A stretch of 64,000 bases of DNA from NCBI RefSeq assembly GCF_900102085.1, contig NZ_FMVM01000018.1:62001-126000 (forward strand), read 5' to 3'. Of the stretch, positions 53,669 through 61,856 are shown piece after piece (positions within the stretch are counted from its first letter, which is position 1; every line of letters starts with the position of its first letter). A program made the translations under genes and the position numbers. Under the pieces are notes generated by a model. It did no database searches and had not been told where the DNA came from. It worked only from the letters and a program-made list of their open reading frames with translations. Source of the DNA: Paenibacillus polysaccharolyticus. Its GTDB lineage: Bacteria > Bacillota > Bacilli > Paenibacillales > Paenibacillaceae.

Positions 53669-55473
53669 TTGCACTTAATAATATATACGTGCGAGTTCAT
53701 GATGACACGAAACGAACCTTACTTAATCATATTTCGGTAACAATGAACCGTGGTGAGATCACACTACTTCTGGGCTGCACTGGCTCTGGCAAGACAACGC
53801 TACTGCAGACGATAGCTGGTCTTAAGCAACCGGATTCCGGGGACATTACGCTTGCAGGAGAGCCGATGTGGCATGACGGCAAGGTACCAAAGTCCGTTTT
53901 GTTTCAGATGGGACTTGTGTTCCAGTTTCCAGAGCAACAATTGTTTGCCCGAAATATTAAGCGAGAGCTGTTATATTCCCTTCGCCCTTATCGTTTGAGT
54001 GAAGTTGAGCAAGAACAGCGGATCGAAGCAACCTTGGCACACTGGGACCCGCATAGAGGAGATGATACAGAGCGACGTTTTCACTTGGACAGGTCGCCCT
54101 TTGCACTTAGTGGTGGAGAAAAGCGCAGATTAGGACTTGCACTTGGTTATGTGACCCAGCCAGACTGGCTTTTGTTAGATGAACCTAGCGCAGGGCTTGA
54201 GGCACAGAGTATCAAGTTGCTGCTTGATTCATTGCATGAGCATCGTGTGGAAGGCGGAGGAGCAGTCATTGCGACGCATGACCTGGATACATTCCTGCCG
54301 CATGCAGATCGTGTACTTTTATTAAGGGAAGGGCGCTTGGAAGCAGACATGACGCCGCTGGAACTGTATCAGCATCCGGAGATATTAGTGCAAGCGGGAA
54401 TCGGTCTGCCTCCATCCATGCGACTAGCGGCGCAGCTGAGGGAGGCAGGGATACCGATCAGTTCTCAAGCGATGACCCCGGAAGAGATGGCAGAATCCAT
54501 TTTACGATCCGGGATGGAGTTGAAGATGAAGGATGCTTCTCTCAACGCGGAGAGTGGCCATGACACCGTTGCGATGACACAAGAGACATGTACAAGGACA
54601 TCTGGAACGGTTAATTCCAAAGCAGATGGACGTGGATCCGCTGTTTCTGCCGTAACAGATTCATTGTTGAACGGTAACGAAAGAACGGTCCCTTCTTCGA
54701 GTTCATTCAGTTCTTCCAGCCGTCTGAAAAGCATAATGGACCCGCGTCTGAAATGGATATTGTATATGTTGCTTGTTACAGCGGCGATGCTTCAGCATCA
54801 TTGGGGAGGACTAACGTTAACTCTGATTCCTGTGGCTGGTGCTTTGGCTATCTTGCCTCGACAAATGCTGATAGGATGTATCAAGTTGATGAAATCACTT
54901 GTGTTGTTTTTTGTTCTATCTACAGCATTATCGGGCAGTACCCTAACCACAGGAGAAAGTGGGATTCAACTGGGCTTTTCCTTGACTCAGGCCGAGGGAA
55001 CATTACTTAATCTCTACCGCTTGTTTATCGTAACCCTTGCAAGTCTGTGGTTCTCACTTACGACGCCATATGGACGCATGGTTGAAGGACTGAACTGGGT
55101 GCTGGCTTACGGGAGAAAAATCAAGCTGCCTGTAGCTTCGTTTGCACTGGCTGTATCCTTGGTTTTTAGATTTATTCCAATGATTTGGAGTGAGTGGCAA
55201 CGGTTCTCACTAATCGTAAGGGCACGCGGAAAAGCGGCTTTGAAGCCAAATACGGTTCGGGTACGACATTTAGGACCCATGGTTATTCCTCTGATCATGG
55301 CTTTGTTCCAGCGCGCTGAGGATATGACGATTGCGATGGAGATGCGCAAGGTGAGAGAAAACGGCGCGCTTGGCGCTCGTTCCTCACTTCTGTCCTGGAG
55401 CAGGCGGGATACCTGGATCAGTATCCTTGGACTGCTTGTGTTTGTTGTGCTGGTATCGTTGCGCCATTGGTAA
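53662..55473 (+). CDS. Fused ECF ATPase and transmembrane component (EcfA2-EcfT)
   Basis: One 603-residue frame contains an ABC ATPase (~1-285: Walker A GCTGSGKT, signature LSGGEKRR, Walker B LLLDEPSAGLE, switch IATHDL) and a Ser/Thr-rich linker (~290-357). An EcfT membrane domain (~360-603) follows, with about five helices and the coupling motif VRARGKA. The second EcfT coupling motif, usually ARG, reads MEMRKV. EcfA2 and EcfT are normally separate proteins. The TTG start follows AAGGAGG by 8 nt and overlaps the upstream ATPase. It should form the energising module for BioY. Confidence 0.87.
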   Translation: MVIALNNIYVRVHDDTKRTLLNHISVTMNRGEITLLLGCTGSGKTTLLQTIAGLKQPDSGDITLAGEPMWHDGKVPKSVLFQMGLVFQFPEQQLFARNIKRELLYSLRPYRLSEVEQEQRIEATLAHWDPHRGDDTERRFHLDRSPFALSGGEKRRLGLALGYVTQPDWLLLDEPSAGLEAQSIKLLLDSLHEHRVEGGGAVIATHDLDTFLPHADRVLLLREGRLEADMTPLELYQHPEILVQAGIGLPPSMRLAAQLREAGIPISSQAMTPEEMAESILRSGMELKMKDASLNAESGHDTVAMTQETCTRTSGTVNSKADGRGSAVSAVTDSLLNGNERTVPSSSSFSSSSRLKSIMDPRLKWILYMLLVTAAMLQHHWGGLTLTLIPVAGALAILPRQMLIGCIKLMKSLVLFFVLSTALSGSTLTTGESGIQLGFSLTQAEGTLLNLYRLFIVTLASLWFSLTTPYGRMVEGLNWVLAYGRKIKLPVASFALAVSLVFRFIPMIWSEWQRFSLIVRARGKAALKPNTVRVRHLGPMVIPLIMALFQRAEDMTIAMEMRKVRENGALGARSSLLSWSRRDTWISILGLLVFVVLVSLRHW

Positions 55474-55616
55474 GTGGCGTAGATGAAGGTGCTGATTTCG
55501 CTTGTCGTATCAGCACCAGAAACGCAGTGTTTTCCATTGAAAATGCATAAAAACTTCACGTTTCGCTCACCTTAAAGGTGCGTTGATCATCTCAAGACGA
55601 TCAGGAGGGACGAGTG

Positions 55617-55916
55617 ATGGAAGAGAAGTTTTTGCAGGAAGATAGACGAGAATACACAGACGTGTCCACTGTAGAGTCGCAGCGGAATGACATTACGCTT
55701 GAAGAATTTCCGGAGGGTCCTTACGGTTCAACCTTGCTGTCTGAGTCGCTTGGGAAGAGCTCTCCGTGGCGAGCAGATCAGAGAACCGCACACCGTTTTG
55801 ACTATGAGAACCATGAGTTGCACGAGGGTGAAGTGCGGGATTATCCGGGTCAAGATGTCTTTGATGAAACGGTGCCAGATGATGTGCACGAACCTCAATA
55901 CCAGGGTAAAATGTAA
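55617..55916 (+). CDS. Small acidic hypothetical protein
   Basis: The 99-residue soluble protein is rich in Glu, Asp, Arg and His, with no membrane segment or cysteine. Features include ITLEEFPEGPYGS and, near the end, YPGQDVFDETVPDD. I do not recognise the family. A GGAGGG site 7 nt before the ATG at 55617 and a clear terminator 34 nt after the stop support it as a real single gene. Confidence 0.75.
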   Translation: MEEKFLQEDRREYTDVSTVESQRNDITLEEFPEGPYGSTLLSESLGKSSPWRADQRTAHRFDYENHELHEGEVRDYPGQDVFDETVPDDVHEPQYQGKM

Positions 55917-55949
55917 TAACGTTTTTTGTCCAATTGAAATCCATATACG

Positions 55950-55987
55950 CAGCCTTCGGCGTGAACGGTTCGTGCGAGGGCTGTTTT
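55950..55987 (+). terminator. Terminator after the small acidic protein gene
   Basis: CAGCCTTCG pairs with CGAGGGCTG (one G-T pair) and is followed by TTTTT. Confidence 0.85.
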
Positions 55988-56033
55988 TCATTCTGTCTTA
56001 TTACATCCAATTCAAGCAAATTTAAAAAATGTG

Positions 56034-56066
56034 TTTACTTCCGTACTGGAATTTTGATATTATAAT
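56034..56066 (+). promoter_or_regulatory. Promoter of the asd T-box leader
   Basis: TTTACT (56034) is followed by TATTAT (56058, 18-bp spacer), overlapping TATAAT (56061). Transcription would begin around 56070, just before the T-box stem I. Confidence 0.65.
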
Positions 56067-56078
56067 CGCAATATCAAA

Positions 56079-56621
56079 TGCAACGACGAGACGAGTAGAT
56101 AAAAATCATTCTTTCATCAGAGAGCTCCGGTAGCTGAAAAGGAGCAAAGAACCTTTTATCGAATAAAGACTCTGAGCAGCACATCGGAATCGGCTTACGC
56201 TGAAGGATGGTGTGACAGGCGCTCCTGTTATAGAGCTAGAGTATAAACGGATGAAGACAGCATCTAAATTAGTTGAACTTTTATTTTACACATAAACGGA
56301 GAGGGCAGAAAAAACCTGGAGAAGCGAAGCTAAAAGCTTTCTGTAAGAAAGCTACATCGTAAGCATAAGCTTCGCCTTTATCACCGGATTTTCCCTTAAC
56401 TAAAAGGGAATCAAGAAATCTGGGGATAACAGCGATTGGAAGGTTATTCTGTCATCGGAGTGTTCGTGTAACGTGTAAATAATTACTTTAACTTATATAG
56501 GGGCGGGGTCATCCTTCACATACTTGAAGAGGCGAATATGGCGACATATTTGCGAATCTGGGTGGTACCACGAGTGTTCAATCTCGTCCCTGAGACTTTT
56601 GTCTTGGGGATGGGATTTTTT
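56079..56621 (+). promoter_or_regulatory. T-box leader of asd, probably lysine-specific, carrying an inserted element
   Basis: Stem I begins ACGACGAGACGAGTAG and has the apical CAGAGAGCTCCGG then GAAAAGGAGC. The 3' side reads ATCGAAT-AAA-GACTCTGAGC. By position relative to GAGC the specifier codon is AAA (Lys). The T-box sequence GGGTGGTACCACGAG (56560) pairs in an antiterminator with CTCGTCCC. The competing terminator ends GGGATGGGATTTTTT. The TGGT anti-acceptor fits a tRNA with discriminator A. The leader is about 540 nt, long because the structured element (copy 3) lies between stem I and the antiterminator. Confidence 0.82.
56265..56499 (+). repeat. Structured leader element, copy 3 (inside the asd T-box leader)
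   Basis: The core (56285-56479) is bounded by TTTACAC and GTGTAAA (with GTGTAA doubled). Outer arms TAAATTAGTTGAAC (56265) and TTTAACTTATATA (56488) can pair imperfectly. P3 is enlarged: CGAAGCT pairs with AGCTTCG around an extra ~40-nt hairpin at 56328-56372. P4 is CCGGATTT with AAATCTGG. The blocks CAGAAAAAACCTGG and GGATAACAGCGATTGG are as in the other copies. Confidence 0.77.
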
Positions 56622-56758
56622 GGTTTTTTCGGAGCTGGCATTACACGCTTTGGATGGACCTGAATAGTGTGAATGATAGGGTAATCAAGTTTCGAATATC
56701 CCATGTACGATGACAGTAACAGATGTTCTAACTTAAATCGAAAGGAAATGATGATTCC

Positions 56759-57844
56759 ATGTCAGCAAAATTAAAAGTCGGTATTGTCGGAGGAACAGGA
56801 ATGGTAGGTCAACGTTTCGTAGACCTGCTGGATCAACATCCGTGGTTTGAAGTAACAGCGATTTCAGCAAGTGCCAACTCGGCAGGTAAAACGTATGAAG
56901 AGTCTGTAAAGGGAAGATGGAAACTAGCGGTTCCAATCCCTGAGCCTGTGAAAAACATTGTGGTGCAAGATGCATCTCAGGTTGAAGCTTTTGCAAGCCA
57001 GGTTGATTTTATTTTCTGTGCGGTGGATATGAAAAAGAATGAAATTCAGGCGCTGGAAGAGGCTTATGCCAAAACAGGTACACCTGTCGTGTCCAACAAC
57101 TCCGCACACCGCTGGACAGCAGACGTGCCAATGGTCATTCCTGAGATTAACCCGGGCCACTTGGCAGTTATTGAAGCTCAGAAAAAACGTCTGGGTACAA
57201 CGACAGGTTTTATCGCTGTAAAACCAAACTGTTCTATCCAAAGTTATGTGCCGGCTCTACATGCATTGCGTGAGTTTAACCCGACACAGGTTGTAGCTTC
57301 CACATATCAAGCGATTTCGGGAGCAGGCAAAAACTTTACGGACTGGCCTGAAATGCTAGATAACGTGATTCCTTACATTGGTGGCGAGGAAGAAAAAAGT
57401 GAGCAGGAGCCACTGCGTATCTGGGGAAGTGTAGAGAATAATCAGATCGTTAAAGCATCTGCACCATTGATTACAACACAATGTATTCGTGTGCCGGTAA
57501 CAGACGGACACTTGGCAACGGTTTTTGTGAACTTCGAGAAAAAACCGAGCAAAGATGAAATTCTGGAGCGTTGGTCTCAGTTTAAAGGTCGTCCTCAAGA
57601 GCTGGCTCTGCCAAGCGCGCCGAAGCAGTTCATTACGTACTTTGAGGAAGAGAACAGACCGCAGACTCAGCTGGATCGTGATATCGAGCGTGGCATGGGC
57701 GTTTCTACAGGCCGTTTGCGTGAAGACTCACTCTATGACTATAAATTTGTTGGATTGTCCCACAACACACTGCGCGGAGCAGCTGGTGGAGCCGTACTGA
57801 TTGCTGAACTGCTCAAAGCAGAAGGATATATTCAACCGAAATAA
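56759..57844 (+). CDS. asd: Aspartate-semialdehyde dehydrogenase (archaeal/fungal-type)
   Basis: The 361-residue enzyme reduces aspartyl phosphate to aspartate semialdehyde, the branch point to lysine, threonine and methionine. The N-terminal loop VGIVGGTGMVGQRFVDLL, HPWFEVTAIS, the catalytic cysteine in KPNCSIQSYV and the ending FVGLSHNTLRGAAGGAVL fit the non-USG type found in archaea and fungi and some bacteria. This differs from the common bacterial Asd. The upstream T-box with a Lys-like specifier suggests induction when charged tRNA-Lys is low. GGAAAG lies 9 nt before the ATG. Confidence 0.92.
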   Translation: MSAKLKVGIVGGTGMVGQRFVDLLDQHPWFEVTAISASANSAGKTYEESVKGRWKLAVPIPEPVKNIVVQDASQVEAFASQVDFIFCAVDMKKNEIQALEEAYAKTGTPVVSNNSAHRWTADVPMVIPEINPGHLAVIEAQKKRLGTTTGFIAVKPNCSIQSYVPALHALREFNPTQVVASTYQAISGAGKNFTDWPEMLDNVIPYIGGEEEKSEQEPLRIWGSVENNQIVKASAPLITTQCIRVPVTDGHLATVFVNFEKKPSKDEILERWSQFKGRPQELALPSAPKQFITYFEEENRPQTQLDRDIERGMGVSTGRLREDSLYDYKFVGLSHNTLRGAAGGAVLIAELLKAEGYIQPK

Positions 57845-57866
57845 GCGATTTTTTTTATATAATGTG

Positions 57867-57917
57867 AAAAGGCTCTTGAATCTGTCATCTCCAAGTGACA
57901 GTTCAGGAGCCTTTTTT
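57867..57917. terminator. Bidirectional terminator between asd and the BASS transporter
   Basis: AAAAGGCTC-TGAA-TGTC pairs with GACA-TTCA-GAGCCTTTT with small mismatches, between convergent genes. Confidence 0.85.
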
Positions 57918-57945
57918 ATTCCATTTTCTGCAAGTGAAATCGATA

Positions 57946-58914
57946 TCAAGCTGCTGAGGTTTTATCCGAGTTGCGCAATAGCTGAGAACGTCTGCCGAGC
58001 AAGTACCCTGAAAGAGAAGCAAGCATTTGCTGAAATACCATCCCAAGTACGACAGGGACAGCAACGGGCGGCGGAAAATAAGTAACTGCAAGAACGGCAC
58101 CAGCGCTAATGTTACGCATTCCTCCGTTAAAAACAAGAGCCACTTGATCCGCTTCATTCCAACCTAGCCATCTCGCAATGAAATAACTGAGTGCATAGCC
58201 GAAGGATGCCAGAAAAACGATAATTACCGCCAGCCCAGCCAAGCGCCAGTTGAAGTCAGCCAGATAGGGTGCGACAACCGAGCCATTAATGGCAACGACC
58301 GAAGCCATAAACAATTTGGATAAAGGATTAAGCCGAGGTCCCCATACAGGAACGATCCCACCTTTAGTCCATTCATTCAGGAGCATACCCAGCAGTGAAG
58401 GGAAAACAATCATCCAGAATAGGCTGCTCATCATCGCTGCCGTATCCAGTGTGACGCTTGTGCCAACAAGCAGGGATAACACGCCGGGCACAACAAACGG
58501 AGCCAACAAGGTATCAATCAGAATAATCGAAAGCGTAAGCGCAATATTTCCCCTGTAGATGCTTACCCATATAAAACTGCTAATACCCGTCGGAATGACC
58601 GCAGCGAGAACAAGTCCTGTGATGGTATAAGCATCGGTTGGAAACACGAGATGACCCATGCCCAGCGCAATAAGAGGCATTGCCAAATGCAAGATCAGAA
58701 GGCAAACAAACAGCGGAAAAGGCTTTTTTAAGACATTTACAAAGTCTCGTACGCTCAGACTAATACTGCCCGCGAACGTCATGAAGGCAAATAGCCAAGG
58801 CGACAAATACGTGTAAGAAGATAAAAAACTGCCGCATAAAACACCAATGATAATACTAGCGGGGGTAATCAGTGGCATGATGCGGTTCAAGCGTTGATTC
58901 AAGGCCTGAAGCAT
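57946..58914 (-). CDS. Bile acid:sodium symporter (BASS) family transporter
   Basis: The 322-residue protein has nine to ten hydrophobic helices with BASS features: GSISLSVRDFVNVLKKP, AVIPTGISSFIWVSIYRGN and NGGMRNISAGAVLA. Family members transport organic anions such as pyruvate, pantoate or bile acids with sodium; the substrate here is unknown. It is monocistronic on the minus strand, convergent with asd. Confidence 0.85.
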   Translation of the reverse strand: MLQALNQRLNRIMPLITPASIIIGVLCGSFLSSYTYLSPWLFAFMTFAGSISLSVRDFVNVLKKPFPLFVCLLILHLAMPLIALGMGHLVFPTDAYTITGLVLAAVIPTGISSFIWVSIYRGNIALTLSIILIDTLLAPFVVPGVLSLLVGTSVTLDTAAMMSSLFWMIVFPSLLGMLLNEWTKGGIVPVWGPRLNPLSKLFMASVVAINGSVVAPYLADFNWRLAGLAVIIVFLASFGYALSYFIARWLGWNEADQVALVFNGGMRNISAGAVLAVTYFPPPVAVPVVLGMVFQQMLASLSGYLLGRRSQLLRNSDKTSAA

Positions 58915-59056
58915 AATGTCGACATCCCTTTATTGTGTGATTCTCCTATTATACATCGGAATGTCCGGCTATGCAGGCTGATTTGCAATGTAGCTTTGTG
59001 AACAAGTATCATGAAGTAAGGTACCATCATTCTGAGATGAAGAAAGGAAGATAATC

Positions 59057-59527
59057 ATGCGAAGGCGAAAAAGAAGACACAGGACGATGATCACAGCCAT
59101 TGTGGCCTCCAGTATGTTGATGCTATCCGCTTGTTCGATTGTAGAGCAAGCCAATCAAAGTTTGAGTTATGTAAGCGGTGCTACGGATTATATTAATCAG
59201 GTATCGAGTGCTGGAACCGAGTTACAACAACTTGCAACGGATGCCATCAATAACCCGGATGTAACGGGTCAGATTCAAGAGAAGATTGATTTAATTCAAG
59301 CAGAAGCCGCAGAATTTTCGGAGATGAGTGCGCCTGCTATTGGAGAAAACATTCATGAGAATCTGGTTAGTTATAATAATCAGCTGACAGAGGTAATGAA
59401 CCAATTCGAAACATCCATTGCGGAGCAAGGGATTACCGCAGAGAATTGGGAAAAAACAGGTATTCCGGAATTGATCAACAACATCAACAGCCTGAAGGAA
59501 CCACTGAGCGGATTACAAACGGAATAA
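59057..59527 (+). CDS. DUF6376-type lipoprotein
   Basis: The 156-residue product starts with a very basic n-region (RRRKRRHR), a hydrophobic core and the lipobox MLSAC, so it should be lipid-anchored at the cysteine (~residue 26). The rest is helical, with SLSYVSGATDYINQV matching the small lipoprotein family DUF6376 of bacilli. Function is unknown. GAAAGGAAG lies just before the ATG. The 167-nt gap after it has only a short CTCCTTAAGGAG palindrome. Confidence 0.78.
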   Translation: MRRRKRRHRTMITAIVASSMLMLSACSIVEQANQSLSYVSGATDYINQVSSAGTELQQLATDAINNPDVTGQIQEKIDLIQAEAAEFSEMSAPAIGENIHENLVSYNNQLTEVMNQFETSIAEQGITAENWEKTGIPELINNINSLKEPLSGLQTE

Positions 59528-59694
59528 TAAGTTTAATTTAAAAATAAGAATAATCTTTCCTTCTCCTTAAGGAGCATTTGAACAGGAAAGTTACAGAAGA
59601 TGGGTGATCTGGAGGGGTTACTCGTCTTTTTTGCATATTTATTTTGAAGAAAGAAAAACTATATGGATTATGACTAGCAAAGGAGATCTATGTT

Positions 59695-60450
59695 ATGTCC
59701 GAACATACGGGAAAAGTCATTGTTATCACAGGTGGAGCAAGCGGAATTGGAAAACAAACAGCACTGCAACTATCTGCACAGGGAGCAACAATCGTTGTCG
59801 CGGATTTTAACGAAGAAGGAGCCAAACAGGTTGCGACCGAGATTGAAGCAACCGGTGGCACAGCCGGAGCTTATAAAGTAGATGTATCCAAAGGTGATGA
59901 GATTAAAGCTTTGATTGACTGGACTGTCGAAAAGTATGGAACATTCAACGGAATTTTCAACAACGCTGGGATCGGTCTTGTAAAGCCGTTTCTGGAGATG
60001 GACCCGGAATCCTATCACAAAGTTATTGATGTAGACCAACACAGCGTCTACTACGGTATGTATTATGGTGCGAAGAAAATGGTTGAATTAAACGTGCAAG
60101 GCACGATTGTTAATACAGCTTCGATCTATGGAAGCGTGGCAGCAGTAGGCAGCTTCAACTACAATGCGGCGAAAGCAGCAGTAGTGATGATGTCCAAATC
60201 GGGTGCGCTTGAACTGGCCGAGCATGGAATTCGCGTGTTGGGTGTGGCACCTGGATTCATCGAAACTCCGATTCTGGGAAATGACCAAGCCATGAAGGAT
60301 GCGTTGGCCACTCAACATATGCGCGGAGAGTTGATCCAGCCGGAAAAAGTAGCGAGTGTGGTGACCTTCCTGTTCAGTGATGCCGCGAGTGCAATGAACG
60401 GTACAACAGTGGCAGTTGATGATGGCTTCCTGAGTTTCAAAACGAAATAA
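59695..60450 (+). CDS. Short-chain dehydrogenase/reductase
   Basis: The 251-residue classical SDR has the cofactor loop GGASGIG (~13-19), NNAG and the catalytic S-Y-K set in NTASIYGS and YNAAKAAV. The Asp after the second strand (VVADFNEEG) points to NAD(H) rather than NADP(H). The substrate is unknown. AAAGGAG lies about 11 nt before the ATG. It is a single gene with its own terminator. Confidence 0.85.
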   Translation: MSEHTGKVIVITGGASGIGKQTALQLSAQGATIVVADFNEEGAKQVATEIEATGGTAGAYKVDVSKGDEIKALIDWTVEKYGTFNGIFNNAGIGLVKPFLEMDPESYHKVIDVDQHSVYYGMYYGAKKMVELNVQGTIVNTASIYGSVAAVGSFNYNAAKAAVVMMSKSGALELAEHGIRVLGVAPGFIETPILGNDQAMKDALATQHMRGELIQPEKVASVVTFLFSDAASAMNGTTVAVDDGFLSFKTK

Positions 60451-60492
60451 CGGGTTATCTAACTCTAAATCATATTGCATTTAAAATGAACC

Positions 60493-60526
60493 AAAGGCAC
60501 AGGATGTAATCATCCTGTGCCTTTTC
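60493..60526 (+). terminator. Terminator after the SDR gene
   Basis: AAAGGCACAGGATG and CATCCTGTGCCTTT form a perfect 14-bp stem with a TAAT loop and T-run. Confidence 0.93.
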
Positions 60527-60616
60527 ATGTTCACTCTTGTAATAAATTCATCATACAATAGTGTCGAATCATCACGAAATTTAGGAGTTCATGATACAAT
60601 ATAAGGGCTGCTCGTT

Positions 60617-60790
60617 TTATCCATTTGTGGTGTCGTACACAATACGGACTCCGAGTGAGCCATAACTTTCTTCTTTATAGTGACAATGAGTGCAGGTTTT
60701 GACTGAGCATAATTCATCATGATGTGTTTGTAATTTTTCGTTACAGCGAGGACATGTATTCACAAAAAGTGTCTTCAACACATTCAACAT
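60617..60790 (-). CDS. Small zinc-ribbon-like protein (57 residues)
   Basis: The minus strand encodes a 57-residue protein with two cysteine knuckles, TCPRC (C13, C16) and TCTHC (C33, C36), plus extra C28 and H35/H37. This is the pattern of a small zinc ribbon. It ends RIVYDTTNG and has no membrane segment. The ribosome site is weak (GAGTGA about 8 nt before the ATG). The spacing of metal ligands makes a chance frame unlikely. I cannot name the family; small stand-alone zinc ribbons are common in bacilli. The rest of the gap (60791-60938) holds only promoter-like AT-rich sequence. Confidence 0.65.
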   Translation of the reverse strand: MLNVLKTLFVNTCPRCNEKLQTHHDELCSVKTCTHCHYKEESYGSLGVRIVYDTTNG

Positions 60791-60938
60791 GCTTAATCAC
60801 TCATTTCTGATTAAATTACTTGGTTTTAAAGTATTATACCCGAATCCAAGTGTCCTGTATATGTTTTTTGGAATGAAATTTTATCTTTTTTTGATTTCGT
60901 ATCTTCGTATTATGTTCATGAAAGGAAGCGTATAACCG

Positions 60939-61736
60939 ATGGATCTTTTGCTGTTCTTCATCATGTTTATACTGGGTCTAATCGGTTCATTTTTCTCCGG
61001 ATTGCTTGGCATTGGTGGAGCGATCATTAATTTCCCTCTCCTGCTGTATGTGCCGGAAATGGCAGGGCTCGAACCGTTCACGGCTCATCAGGTGTCAGCC
61101 ATCAGCATGTTTCAAGTGTTCTTTGCTTCGCTTGCGGGCGTAGTTGCATTTCGCAGAAAAGCAAAAGCAGGCAAAACTAGCGGCGCTGTGATTGATTCCA
61201 AACTGGTACTGTACATGGGAAGCAGTATTCTGGTGGGCAGTTTAATTGGTGGTTTTATCTCAGGCATGCTGGCTGAACGTATGATTCATCTCGTTTATGG
61301 CATACTGGCGATCATAGCGATCGTTTTAATGCTCATCCCGAGCAAGGGGCGGCTGGATCTGGACCAACCGTTAACGTTTAATAAAATGATTGCTTCAAGT
61401 ACTTCGCTTGCTGTGGGGATCGTTTCAGGAATTGTCGGGGCTGGAGGTGCATTCGTACTCATCCCTGTTATGTTGACTGTTCTGAAGATTCCGGTTCGGA
61501 CAACGATTGCCTCATCCCTTGCGGTTGTTTTCATCTCTGCAATAGGAGGGGTTATTGGGAAGTTATCTGCGGGAGACATTCCGGTGGAGCCGATTATTTA
61601 CACGGTGCTGGGAAGTTTGATTGGTGCTTCGATTGGCTCGAGAGTAAGTTCAATGGTTAATGTGCGGCTACTTCGATATGCGTTGCTTCTTCTGATCGCG
61701 ATTACTGCGGTTAAAGTATGGTCTTCGATATTCTAA
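60939..61736 (+). CDS. TauE/SafE-family sulfite/anion exporter
   Basis: The 265-residue membrane protein has about eight helices and the two repeated motifs of the TauE/SafE family: FSGLLGIGGAIINFPLL near residue 20 and VSGIVGAGGAFVLIPVM near residue 168. These proteins are thought to export sulfite or organosulfur anions; the substrate here is unknown. AAAGGAAG lies about 12 nt before the ATG. It is followed by a 120-nt gap and the prenyl-synthase-like gene. Confidence 0.88.
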   Translation: MDLLLFFIMFILGLIGSFFSGLLGIGGAIINFPLLLYVPEMAGLEPFTAHQVSAISMFQVFFASLAGVVAFRRKAKAGKTSGAVIDSKLVLYMGSSILVGSLIGGFISGMLAERMIHLVYGILAIIAIVLMLIPSKGRLDLDQPLTFNKMIASSTSLAVGIVSGIVGAGGAFVLIPVMLTVLKIPVRTTIASSLAVVFISAIGGVIGKLSAGDIPVEPIIYTVLGSLIGASIGSRVSSMVNVRLLRYALLLLIAITAVKVWSSIF

Positions 61737-61856
61737 ATTAACGCTCTTATCTTTCAGACATTAGCGATTTCGTAACCAAACGGCCGAAGTGCCGTATATA
61801 GGATATGAACATGAGCGGACCATGTTTAACTTTAACTGAAGTTGAGGGATCGACCG

